Positions 15,434 through 21,650 are shown, counted from the first letter of the stretch. The stretch is DNA of 23,591 nt from JANNNF01 sp040385825 (GCA_040385825.1 JAZKGQ010000010.1:1-23591); one strand, 5' to 3'. Numbers and translations: made by a program. The notes: generated from the sequence alone by a model not told the origin.

Positions 15434-16825
15434 TTACTCCATCACATAGCCATAGGAACCGCTGAAGTCCTGCCGCGCAACCTCGCCGGCAGCGCCTTTG
15501 GGCGCGCCGTCAACCTTGCCGTACAGGAACAATTCGCGTTCGGTGGGAATACGGACCCGGTCGGTGGGCAGGGCCAAAGCCTCGCCGCGCGTCGGGGTCA
15601 CCAGATTCGGGGTGACGATGATCACCAGTTCGGATTGGGAGCGCTGATATTCCGCCGACCGGAACAGCGCCCCGATGATGGGAATGTCGCCCAGCCACGG
15701 CACCTGACCGTTCAGGTTGCGGAAATCGTCCTGCAACAGGCCCGCGATGGCAAAACTTTCGCCGTCGCGCATTTCCACCGTGGTCGAGGTTTCACGACGT
15801 TTGAAGGCGTTGATGGTAAAGCCCGAGGATTCCAGCGTGACCGTGCTGTCGATCGAGCTGACGGCCGCGTTGATCGTCAGGTTGATGACATCGCCGTCGA
15901 CCACGACCGGGGTAAAGTTCAGTTCCACCCCGAAGGGTTTGTATTCGATCTGGATCCCGTCGCCGTCGGACACCGGAATGGGATATTCGCCACCTGCCAG
16001 AAACTTGGCCTCTTGCCCCGAGAGGGCGGTCAGGTTGGGTTCGGCCAGGGTGCGGACCATGCCCTTGGTTTCCAGCGCCTCCAGCAACACGGCAAATTGC
16101 AGCGATCCGGCGGAAAAGCCGAGAGCCATGGCGCCGTTTGCGGTGGTTTGGATAGGGTTGCCGGAAAAGGCGTTGTTGATCCCGTCGATATTGCCGGTCG
16201 CAATGCCGCCGCCGACCGAGCCACTGGTCGAATTCACGCCGAAGGACGCGGACAGGTTCTTGGCCACCGACCGCTGCATTTCGGCAAAGCGGACCTTCAG
16301 CATCACCTGCTGCGTGCCGCCCACCGTCATCAGGTTCGACACCCGTTCCGGCGCATAGCGGTTGGCCAGATCCAACGCGCGATCCAGTTTTGCGGTGGAA
16401 GACACCGTGCCGGATAGCACAATTCCATCATTTGCGGTGCGAACCTCGATCCGCTCGCCCGGCAGGATCTGCTGGAGCCGTTCCTTGAATTCCGCGATGT
16501 CGGGGGTGACGCGCACTTCGACGTTGGAAATCAGCTTGCCTTCGGGCGACAGCAGCGTCAGCGTGGTGCGCCCCGGCGCCTTGCCAAGAACATAGATCGA
16601 CCGGTCTGACAGGGTTGAGATATCAGCGATGCCGGGGTTGGCGATGGACAGTTCGGCAAAGGGCACGTCGCTTTCCACCACCACCGCGCGGTTCATCGGC
16701 ACATTCAGCGCCTCGGTCGGAGAGCCGGTCATGATGCGCAGCGACTCGGCGTGAACCGGGCTGAGCGCTGTCGTGGCCAGTGCGACGCCCAGAAGTCCGG
16801 CCGCCAGTATGCTTTTCATGCTCAT
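15434..16825 (-). CDS. cpaC: CpaC/RcpA outer-membrane secretin
   Basis: This 463-residue secretin would form the outer-membrane pore for the Flp pilus. A signal peptide (ILAAGLLGVALATTALSPVHA) is followed by the N-terminal pilus-specific domain (VPMNRAVVVESDVPFAELSI, IYVLGKAPGRTTLTLL), a BON-like domain (VRTANDGIVLSGTVSSTAKL), and the secretin beta domain with LLEALETKGMVRTLAEPNLT, AKFLAGGEYPIPV and VPWLGDIPIIGALFRS. ATG at 16825 is preferred over 16819 because AAAGGG lies about eight bases upstream of it. A 206-base spacer with a hairpin separates it from cpaB, so it probably has its own promoter as well as read-through. Confidence 0.95.
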   Translation of the reverse strand: MSMKSILAAGLLGVALATTALSPVHAESLRIMTGSPTEALNVPMNRAVVVESDVPFAELSIANPGIADISTLSDRSIYVLGKAPGRTTLTLLSPEGKLISNVEVRVTPDIAEFKERLQQILPGERIEVRTANDGIVLSGTVSSTAKLDRALDLANRYAPERVSNLMTVGGTQQVMLKVRFAEMQRSVAKNLSASFGVNSTSGSVGGGIATGNIDGINNAFSGNPIQTTANGAMALGFSAGSLQFAVLLEALETKGMVRTLAEPNLTALSGQEAKFLAGGEYPIPVSDGDGIQIEYKPFGVELNFTPVVVDGDVINLTINAAVSSIDSTVTLESSGFTINAFKRRETSTTVEMRDGESFAIAGLLQDDFRNLNGQVPWLGDIPIIGALFRSAEYQRSQSELVIIVTPNLVTPTRGEALALPTDRVRIPTERELFLYGKVDGAPKGAAGEVARQDFSGSYGYVME

Positions 16826-16982
16826 GTGATCTGCCCTTTCGATCACGCCTCTGGTTGGGTCTTTAGCGCCCATATTCCGCATCAAGATGCCGGATCGCCC
16901 GTTTTTTTGCAAGAATCAAATGCTTGGGCGCTGTTCCTGATGTGGATAACTTGCAACAGCCTGCAAGCCTTGGCAAAAGTTA

Positions 16983-17017
16983 ACGGGCGCGACCCCAGAT
17001 GATGTGGTCGCGCCCGT
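16983..17017 (-). terminator. Strong hairpin between cpaB and cpaC
   Basis: ACGGGCGCGACC (16983-16994) pairs perfectly with GGTCGCGCCCGT (17006-17017) around an 11-base loop, starting 14 bases past the cpaB stop. On the - strand it is followed by TTAACTTTTG, a broken but T-rich tail. It probably ends or attenuates the pilin-cpaB transcript before the secretin gene. Confidence 0.65.
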
Positions 17018-17031
17018 CAATGTCGCCGTGA

Positions 17032-17877
17032 TCAATTGGTGCAAGGGATCGGAATTTCCTGAATTTCGCCACCCTTGTTGGTGCGGATGGTGCAGACCTT
17101 GGCCTGTTCGACCTCGGGGGTCAGGGCCACGACCTTGCCGGTGATGTCGGTTGCCGTCACCTCGATGGCGCCATTCACCGTCTCATCCGCGCTGCCGACC
17201 AGCGACAGGGCCAGACGCCCGGTTGCCTGTGCCTGCGCCAGACGGCCCACCTGTTCGGGCGAGGCTGCCACCGTCACCGTGCGGGCCACGCTTGCCGCGG
17301 AACTGCGGTCCGACCCCGACATCTGGTCCACCGCAATGATCTGCACCGAGCTTTCGATCAGGCGGGTGATCTCGCCGTCCACGCCGGCCGACCCGCCGGT
17401 CCAGTAAACATCGACACGATCATCGGGCTGCAAGAACCCGGACACGCCCGAGGCCACATCGACGTTGATCGCAAAGGCGCGCATGCCCGTGGTCAGCTTG
17501 CCGGTGAGGCCGGCCATTTCGCCCGGCTCGGTCACCTTGGACGCCAGCAACGGCTCGAAAGCCTCCATGTTGCGCATCACATAGCGCGGACCATCGGCGT
17601 TTTCCGGAAACAGCACCGCGGAATCGCGGAAGATGGTTTCGGGCAGGGCGTTTTCCTGCCAGTAGACGGTCTGCACATCTTCGGGCGTGACGGGGGTGCC
17701 ATAGGTCAGCGGTTTGTTCAGCACGAACACCTCGACCATCGGCCCGGTCTTGTCGCGGAACTCGCGCTCGGCATTCAGTGCCGCCTGGGTCTGCCCCAGA
17801 TAGCTTTGTGCCAAGTAGACGGCGACACCCGCAAGGGCCATCCCCACCACCAGAACCAATCCAAACATTGCTCGCAT
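17032..17877 (-). CDS. cpaB: CpaB/RcpC pilus assembly protein
   Basis: This 281-residue periplasmic protein has an N-terminal membrane anchor (MFGLVLVVGMALAGVAVYLA). It is followed by a SAF-like domain (VEVFVLNKPLTYGTPVTPEDV) and the RcpC/CpaB core (VDVASGVSGFLQPDDRVDVYW, TVTVAASPEQVGRLAQAQATGRLALSL). Two C-terminal cysteines (VCTIRTNK and PIPCTN) could form a disulfide. CpaB proteins are needed for Flp pilus assembly and may gate or stabilise the secretin. ATG at 17877 is chosen over GTG at 17883 because AGGGG is eight bases from the ATG but only two from the GTG. It follows the fourth pilin by 66 bases with no visible terminator. Confidence 0.9.
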   Translation of the reverse strand: MRAMFGLVLVVGMALAGVAVYLAQSYLGQTQAALNAEREFRDKTGPMVEVFVLNKPLTYGTPVTPEDVQTVYWQENALPETIFRDSAVLFPENADGPRYVMRNMEAFEPLLASKVTEPGEMAGLTGKLTTGMRAFAINVDVASGVSGFLQPDDRVDVYWTGGSAGVDGEITRLIESSVQIIAVDQMSGSDRSSAASVARTVTVAASPEQVGRLAQAQATGRLALSLVGSADETVNGAIEVTATDITGKVVALTPEVEQAKVCTIRTNKGGEIQEIPIPCTN

Positions 17878-17943
17878 CGTCACAGCCCCTTGCCCATCTG
17901 CGGCGGCCCACCCGGACCGGCAGTTTTGCTTGTTTCCACCCGG

Positions 17944-18135
17944 TCAGTTGCCCGGATAGCCCACCGTCGACCCGTTGATGAACCCGCTTACCTGCGTGGC
18001 GGACGAATCCGTGCTGTAGGCAATCGGGATCAGCACAACCATGCCGAGGCCCACGATTGCCGCCGTCAGCACGACCCAATCAACGGTCATCGCGCCTGCG
18101 TCGTCGACCCGGAAAAATCTGGCGATATGTTTCAT
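17944..18135 (-). CDS. Flp-like pilin, divergent copy (pilin 4)
   Basis: This 63-residue prepilin-like protein has a 14-residue basic leader ending in DDAG, then a hydrophobic stretch beginning AMTVDWVVLTAAIVGLGMVV and a polar tail ending STVGYPGN. Cleavage after the Gly by the CpaA-type peptidase would give about 49 residues. Position five after cleavage is Asp and six is Trp, whereas classical Flp has Glu-Tyr. Its C-terminus differs entirely from the other three pilins, so it may be a minor subunit. It lies directly before cpaB and may share its transcript. The ribosome site AAAGAG is modest. Confidence 0.75.
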   Translation of the reverse strand: MKHIARFFRVDDAGAMTVDWVVLTAAIVGLGMVVLIPIAYSTDSSATQVSGFINGSTVGYPGN

Positions 18136-18258
18136 GCGGCTCTTTCCCGTAACGCAAGTGCGTGAGGATCAGCCTTACCGGCCAATCGGGCCGAAATCTG
18201 GGCAAAGCGATGGCTGTGGCAAGGTATTGCAGACAGATTGAGGGGTCTGGCACGGAAA

Positions 18259-18288
18259 TGGGCCGCTTCCTTGCCGGAAAGCGGCCCA
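18259..18288 (-). terminator. Hairpin terminator after pilin 3
   Basis: TGGGCCGCTT (18259-18268) pairs with AAGCGGCCCA (18279-18288) around a 10-base loop, with further partial pairing of TCC and GGA inside. On the - strand it is followed by TTT. It starts 26 bases after the pilin 3 stop. Confidence 0.55.
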
Positions 18289-18313
18289 GTCCGGCGCCAG
18301 GCGAGGGGCGGAG

Positions 18314-18517
18314 TTACGGCGTGGCCGAGGTGTAGCCCGAATTGCGGCCGTTCAGATCGGTCACGATCTTGTTGCCCAGGCCCTCGATCCCTGCGCCGAC
18401 CGTTTGCATCACGATCATGCCCAGGCCAACCACGGCGGCCGTCAAAACGACCCAGTCCACAGTAACGGCGCCCGAGTCGTCTGCTGCGAAAGTCTTGAGA
18501 ATATTCAGAAGGTTCAT
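18314..18517 (-). CDS. Flp-like pilin (pilin 3)
   Basis: This 67-residue prepilin-like protein has leader MNLLNILKTFAADDSG, predicted cleavage after Gly16, mature start AVTVDWVVLTAAVVGLGMIV, and polar tail ending RNSGYTSATP. It is alignable end to end with pilins 1 and 2, with about 20 substitutions, mostly in the leader and the C-terminal half. The mature N-terminus has Asp5-Trp6 in place of Glu5-Tyr6. A good AAAGGG ribosome site precedes the ATG at 18517. It has its own upstream conserved element and its own downstream hairpin, so it is probably expressed separately from its paralogues. Confidence 0.8.
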   Translation of the reverse strand: MNLLNILKTFAADDSGAVTVDWVVLTAAVVGLGMIVMQTVGAGIEGLGNKIVTDLNGRNSGYTSATP

Positions 18518-18582
18518 GTCACGTCCCTTTAATATGTCACCCGGATCACTGATACCAAATTCGGGCTGACGGTGGCTGCACT

Positions 18583-18621
18583 GGTATTTGGCTATTCTGG
18601 GGGAATTTCGTGGCAAGATTG
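18583..18621 (-). promoter_or_regulatory. Conserved upstream element of pilin 3
   Basis: On the - strand the blocks CAATC, GCCACGAA, CAGAA and ATACC occur with exactly the same spacing as in the copy upstream of pilin 2 (19043-19081). The ATACC block lies 66 bases before the ATG here and 69 bases in the other copy. The sequence between the blocks has diverged, so the blocks look selected. This is probably a promoter plus operator; the sigma factor or regulator is unknown. Confidence 0.5.
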
Positions 18622-18637
18622 GGGCAAAGATCCGGCG

Positions 18638-18658
18638 AATTCCAAGCATATTGGAATT
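18638..18658. promoter_or_regulatory. Perfect interrupted palindrome upstream of pilin 3
   Basis: AATTCCAA (18638-18645) and TTGGAATT (18651-18658) are perfect 8-base arms with a 5-base spacer. The site lies just upstream of the conserved promoter-like element, about 120-140 bases before the pilin 3 start. It has the form of a dimeric regulator site; no matching copy was found at the other pilins. Confidence 0.45.
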
Positions 18659-18718
18659 GCAGGGAAACAAAGGTTTGCAGGTCAGGAAACGACTTCTATT
18701 CAGGGTTGTTGAATGGCA

Positions 18719-18748
18719 AAAGGCCGCATCCTGCCGGATGCGGCCTTT
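18719..18748 (-). terminator. Hairpin terminator after pilin 2
   Basis: AAAGGCCGCATCC (18719-18731) pairs perfectly over 13 bases with GGATGCGGCCTTT (18736-18748) around a 4-base loop. On the - strand the stem runs into TTTT. It starts 22 bases after the pilin 2 stop and has the form of a classical intrinsic terminator. Confidence 0.75.
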
Positions 18749-18770
18749 GCGTTCGGAAATGGCGTAAGGC

Positions 18771-18974
18771 TTACGGGGTAGCCGAGGTGTAGCCCGACGA
18801 ACGGCCGCCAACGTCGGCTGCGACTTTGGTGCTCAGGCCTTCGATGCCGCCGCCAACGGTGGTCATCACGACCATGCCGAGGCCAACGATGGCTGCGGTC
18901 AGCACGACCCAGTCAACGGTCACAGCGCCGGATTCGTCATTCTTGAAGGATTTGAAGATGTTCAGCAGTTTCAT
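18771..18974 (-). CDS. Flp-like pilin, duplicate copy (pilin 2)
   Basis: This 67-residue prepilin-like protein has a leader of 16 residues ending NDESG and a predicted mature N-terminus AVTVDWVVLTAAIVGLGMVV, with a glycine-rich middle (TTVGGGIEGL) and tail RSSGYTSATP. Its amino acid sequence is identical to pilin 1; the genes differ by one silent base (18939 against 19425, both Asn codons). It has its own ribosome site (AAAAGGGA), upstream conserved element and downstream terminator. It is likely a major pilin together with pilin 1. Confidence 0.83.
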   Translation of the reverse strand: MKLLNIFKSFKNDESGAVTVDWVVLTAAIVGLGMVVMTTVGGGIEGLSTKVAADVGGRSSGYTSATP

Positions 18975-19042
18975 GGTTTTGTCCCTTTTGCGTCATTCCC
19001 GGCGCGCTGCTGTCCCACCCTCGCGGTGGCGACCGTCGCTAC

Positions 19043-19081
19043 GGTATGACCCTGTTCTGACGGGTGTTCGTGGCGGGATTG
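19043..19081 (-). promoter_or_regulatory. Conserved upstream element of pilin 2
   Basis: This is the counterpart of the element at 18583-18621. GATTG, TTCGTGGC, TTCTG and GGTAT on the + strand sit at identical spacing. Pilin 1 and pilin 4 have only the GTGGC core at about 80-120 bases from their start codons (near 19575 and 18216). Confidence 0.5.
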
Positions 19082-19203
19082 CGGCAGTGATTAGGTCTTT
19101 TCATAGCGATGAAACTTGTCCGGAAACGGTTGGTTCAGCCTGGCGAAACGATCGGCGGACCCTGTGGTGCAACCGGCGGGGCGCAACCGGGGGCACAAAT
19201 GAA

Positions 19204-19234
19204 AAGGGCCGCATCCGTGCTGGATGCGGCCCTT
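19204..19234 (-). terminator. Hairpin terminator after pilin 1
   Basis: AAGGGCCGCATCC (19204-19216) pairs perfectly over 13 bases with GGATGCGGCCCTT (19222-19234) around a 5-base loop, followed on the - strand by TT. The stem core GGCCGCATCC is the same as in the pilin 2 terminator, showing that the duplication included the terminator, which has since drifted with compensating changes. Confidence 0.72.
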
Positions 19235-19256
19235 GGGTTCGCAAGTCCTGTAAGGC

Positions 19257-19460
19257 TTACGGGGTAGCCGAGGTGTAGCCCGACGAACGGCCGCCAACGT
19301 CGGCTGCGACTTTGGTGCTCAGGCCTTCGATGCCGCCGCCAACGGTGGTCATCACGACCATGCCGAGGCCAACGATGGCTGCGGTCAGCACGACCCAGTC
19401 AACGGTCACAGCGCCGGATTCGTCGTTCTTGAAGGATTTGAAGATGTTCAGCAGTTTCAT
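19257..19460 (-). CDS. Flp-like pilin (pilin 1)
   Basis: This 67-residue prepilin-like protein is the most upstream of four. Leader MKLLNIFKSFKNDESG ends at the predicted CpaA cleavage site. The mature 51 residues start AVTVDWVVLTAAIVGLG and form one hydrophobic helix followed by a short polar tail. Asp5 and Trp6 replace the Glu5-Tyr6 of classical Flp; Asp5 keeps the negative charge thought to pair with the neighbouring subunit's N-terminus. Identical in protein to pilin 2. A good AAAGGGA ribosome site precedes the ATG at 19460. Its upstream spacer carries a CtrA-type site. Automatic annotation could easily call such genes hypothetical. Confidence 0.83.
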   Translation of the reverse strand: MKLLNIFKSFKNDESGAVTVDWVVLTAAIVGLGMVVMTTVGGGIEGLSTKVAADVGGRSSGYTSATP

Positions 19461-19816
19461 GGTATGTCCCTTTCGCAGGATTTGCTCAGTGTTCCCATCC
19501 ACCCCGGTTCGCTTCAGCTTGGCCTCTGTTCCGCGCCGATCACCGTTTGGATGCCCTTATATGGCCCCCTAATCGTGGCACCTATTGGGAGCGTTTGTGG
19601 TCTTTTTCGACAAATCGAAGTTTTTCTTAACTTTGTTTTAACGCCTTGAAATAAAATGATTTTACTTTGTTCCACGGCAAAGGTGGCAAAGCGGAAACCG
19701 TGTCATTCCAGCCAATTTTGGCGAAAATGCCATGATCCTTCGGCCGAAATGCTGGCGCTGTCGGGGTTTGTCTGCAACCCTTGCGTCAACAAAAACAAGA
19801 ACAGGCAGCCCGCGTG
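19461..19816. other. 356-base divergent regulatory spacer between pilins and lytic transglycosylase
   Basis: I see no credible gene. The central part (about 19590-19680) is strikingly A/T-rich against the GC-rich background. It contains the CtrA-type site, a small dyad TTCGA-N4-TCGAA at 19606-19619, and runs of T. Promoters for both pilin 1 (leftward) and the transglycosylase (rightward) are expected here. Confidence 0.6.
19627..19642. promoter_or_regulatory. CtrA-type binding site
   Basis: TTAA at 19627-19630, seven bases, then TTAAC at 19638-19642 is a perfect match to the full CtrA consensus TTAA-N7-TTAAC. CtrA is the alphaproteobacterial response regulator that controls cell-cycle, motility and, in Caulobacter, pilA expression. 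The site is about 167-182 bases before pilin 1 and 175-190 before the transglycosylase. Confidence 0.6.
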
Positions 19817-20680
19817 ATGCGGAAATTTTCAGGCAGGGTGATCGCAGGCGTGATTCTGGCCACGCTGGCCAACGCGGCCCCGCAAGGGGCGGCGGCGCAA
19901 GACAGTTTCAGCTTTCGCCGCATCAAGGTGGGCGACGCAACCCCCGGCAAGCGCATCACCGTCCAGATCGACCCGGCGGAACAGGCCCGCCGTCTGGCCG
20001 TGGCCCCCAAGCCCGAGCCGTTGCCCGGCGTGGCCGCCGGTGACGCGCCTGCAGCCCCCCTTGCCCCGGTGGCGCCACCATCCTCGTCCTATGGCTGGTA
20101 TTGGGAAACCGTCCCCGCCGGGCTTGGCGATGTCGAGGGGCGCTTTGCTCTTGCCATGGCCACCCTGTCGCAAGGCCCCGGCGGGGCGGCGGTGGCCGCG
20201 CCACGCCTGCAACATTTGCAGGAGGTGGCCGCCAAATACGGCACCGACATTCTGAAAGCCACGATTGGCACCGATGTTTCGCCCGCGTTGGTGCTGGCGG
20301 TGATTGGCATTGAAAGTGCAGGCCGCGCCGATGCCGTCAGTTCAGCAGGCGCCCAAGGGTTGATGCAGTTGATCCCCGCCACCGCAGACCGCTTTGGCGT
20401 CAGCGATTCAACCGATCCGGTGCAGAATATTGCCGGTGGCGTCGCCTATCTGAACTGGCTGATGAAGGAATTCGACCGTGATCCGCTGATGGTTCTGGCC
20501 GCCTACAACGCGGGCGAGGGCGCGGTAAAGGCAAATACCGGCGTGCCCCCCTATGCCGAAACCCGCGATTATGTGCCCAAGGTGCTGGCGGCGTGGCAGG
20601 TGGCCCAAGGCCTGTGCATCAGCCCGCCGGAGCTGGTCACCGACCCCTGCGTGTTCAAGGTGATCTCGGCCGACGGGTAG
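19817..20680 (+). CDS. Secreted lytic transglycosylase (SLT domain)
   Basis: This 287-residue protein has a signal peptide (RVIAGVILATLANAAPQGAAA) and a variable linker rich in Ala and Pro. The C-terminal SLT domain carries catalytic Glu166 in VIGIESAG, the family motif SSAGAQGLMQLIPATADRFGV, then NIAGGVAYLNWLM and LAAYNAGEGAV. Such enzymes cut the glycan strand of peptidoglycan to give 1,6-anhydromuramic products. ATG at 19817 is preferred over the TTG at 19781 because it places the basic residues and hydrophobic core of the signal peptide correctly. It is divergent from the pilin genes; opening the cell wall for the pilus machine is an attractive but unproven role. Confidence 0.88.
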   Translation: MRKFSGRVIAGVILATLANAAPQGAAAQDSFSFRRIKVGDATPGKRITVQIDPAEQARRLAVAPKPEPLPGVAAGDAPAAPLAPVAPPSSSYGWYWETVPAGLGDVEGRFALAMATLSQGPGGAAVAAPRLQHLQEVAAKYGTDILKATIGTDVSPALVLAVIGIESAGRADAVSSAGAQGLMQLIPATADRFGVSDSTDPVQNIAGGVAYLNWLMKEFDRDPLMVLAAYNAGEGAVKANTGVPPYAETRDYVPKVLAAWQVAQGLCISPPELVTDPCVFKVISADG

Positions 20681-20722
20681 GATGGGCAATCTGCCCATCC
20701 CTGATGGGCGATTCCGCCCATC
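20681..20722. terminator. Twin hairpins between convergent genes
   Basis: GATGGGC-N5-GCCCATC (20681-20699) is followed by GATGGGCG-N4-CGCCCATC (20703-20722). Both lie between the stop of the transglycosylase and the stop of the GNAT-type gene. Poly-U tails are lacking, so they may act as bidirectional transcript ends or RNA-stabilising structures rather than classical terminators. Confidence 0.55.
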
Positions 20723-20731
20723 CCTGGATCG

Positions 20732-21031
20732 TCACACCGCAAACACATCCGCCCATTCCGGATGCTTCTTCCGCGTCGCGTTCACAAACGGGCACAGCGG
20801 CATGATCCTGAAGCCTTCGGCCCGCGCGTCTGCCACCAGCCGCTCGACCAATGCCAACCCCGCGCCGGTGCCGCGAAAGTCGTCTGGCACAGCGGTATGG
20901 TCCGCGATCACCAGCGTCGGCGCAGTAACAGAATAGCTCAGTTCGGCCTCGTCCGGGCCACGCGCAATCACATAACGGCCCTTGGCCCCATCCGCCCGGA
21001 CTTCGCGCGTGACAACATGTTCAGTCGACAA
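20732..21031 (-). CDS. Small GNAT-type N-acetyltransferase-like protein
   Basis: This 99-residue protein matches the compact GNAT-like family that includes human NATD1 and bacterial YjdJ-type proteins. It has DEAELSYSV, the HTAVPDDFRGTGAGLALVERL acetyl-CoA-binding region and the terminal IMPLCPFVNATRKKHPEW with conserved Cys, Pro and HPEW. The acetyl acceptor is unknown for the family. The start is TTG at 21031: no upstream ATG or GTG is available and GGAGG lies six bases before it. It overlaps scoB by 11 bases, suggesting translational coupling with the CoA-transferase genes. Confidence 0.8.
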   Translation of the reverse strand: MSTEHVVTREVRADGAKGRYVIARGPDEAELSYSVTAPTLVIADHTAVPDDFRGTGAGLALVERLVADARAEGFRIMPLCPFVNATRKKHPEWADVFAV

Positions 21032-21647
21032 GCGTGGCCTCCGTCGCAGCCCGCAGGTCGGCCTCGGTCACGCCCTCTGCACATTCCACGATCCGCAAGC
21101 CACCCGGCACCACATCCAGCACGCCCAGATTGGTGATGATGCGGTTGACCACGCCCTTGCCGGTCAGCGGCAGGGTGCAGGCCTTCAGCACCTTGCTCTC
21201 GCCGTGTTTGGACGTGTGATCCATCACCACCACCACGCGGCCCACCCCGGCCACCAGGTCCATCGCCCCGCCCATGCCCTTGACCAGCTTGCCCGGAATC
21301 ATCCAGTTCGCCAGATCGCCATTCTCGGCCACTTCCATCGCGCCCAGGATCGCCATGGCGATCTTGCCGCCGCGGATCATCGCAAAAGACTGTGCGGAAT
21401 CGAAGAACGCCGTCTGCGGCAGTTCGGTGATGGTCTGTTTGCCCGCGTTGATCAGGTCGGCGTCTTCTTCGCCTTCAAACGGAAACGGCCCCATGCCCAG
21501 CATGCCGTTTTCCGATTGCAGCGTCACATTCACGCCCTTGGGGATGTAATTCGACACCAGCGTCGGAATCCCGATGCCAAGGTTGACATACCAGCCGTCC
21601 TGCAATTCCTGCGCGGCCCGTGCCGCCATCTGGTTGCGGTCCCACAT
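21021..21647 (-). CDS. scoB: 3-oxoacid CoA-transferase subunit B
   Basis: This 208-residue beta subunit of a class I CoA-transferase, probably succinyl-CoA:acetoacetate, has the catalytic glutamate in QSENGMLG (Glu46), which forms the glutamyl-CoA thioester. It also has VNLGIGIPTLVSNY near the N-terminus and the AILGAMEVAENGDLANWMIPGK and GMGGAMDLVAG segments typical of the family. With subunit A it would activate acetoacetate for thiolysis to acetyl-CoA, fitting polyhydroxybutyrate or ketone-body use. It starts four bases after scoA with a GGAGG ribosome site. Substrate specificity (succinyl- or acetyl-CoA; oxoadipate is also possible) cannot be fixed from sequence alone. Confidence 0.93.
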   Translation of the reverse strand: MWDRNQMAARAAQELQDGWYVNLGIGIPTLVSNYIPKGVNVTLQSENGMLGMGPFPFEGEEDADLINAGKQTITELPQTAFFDSAQSFAMIRGGKIAMAILGAMEVAENGDLANWMIPGKLVKGMGGAMDLVAGVGRVVVVMDHTSKHGESKVLKACTLPLTGKGVVNRIITNLGVLDVVPGGLRIVECAEGVTEADLRAATEATLVD

Positions 21648-21650
21648 CGC

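Noticed and set aside
18607..18626. Sigma-54 promoter suggested by GTGGCA on the + strand upstream of pilin 3
   Set aside because: It points away from the pilin gene, and the -12 TTGC element is not at the required spacing.
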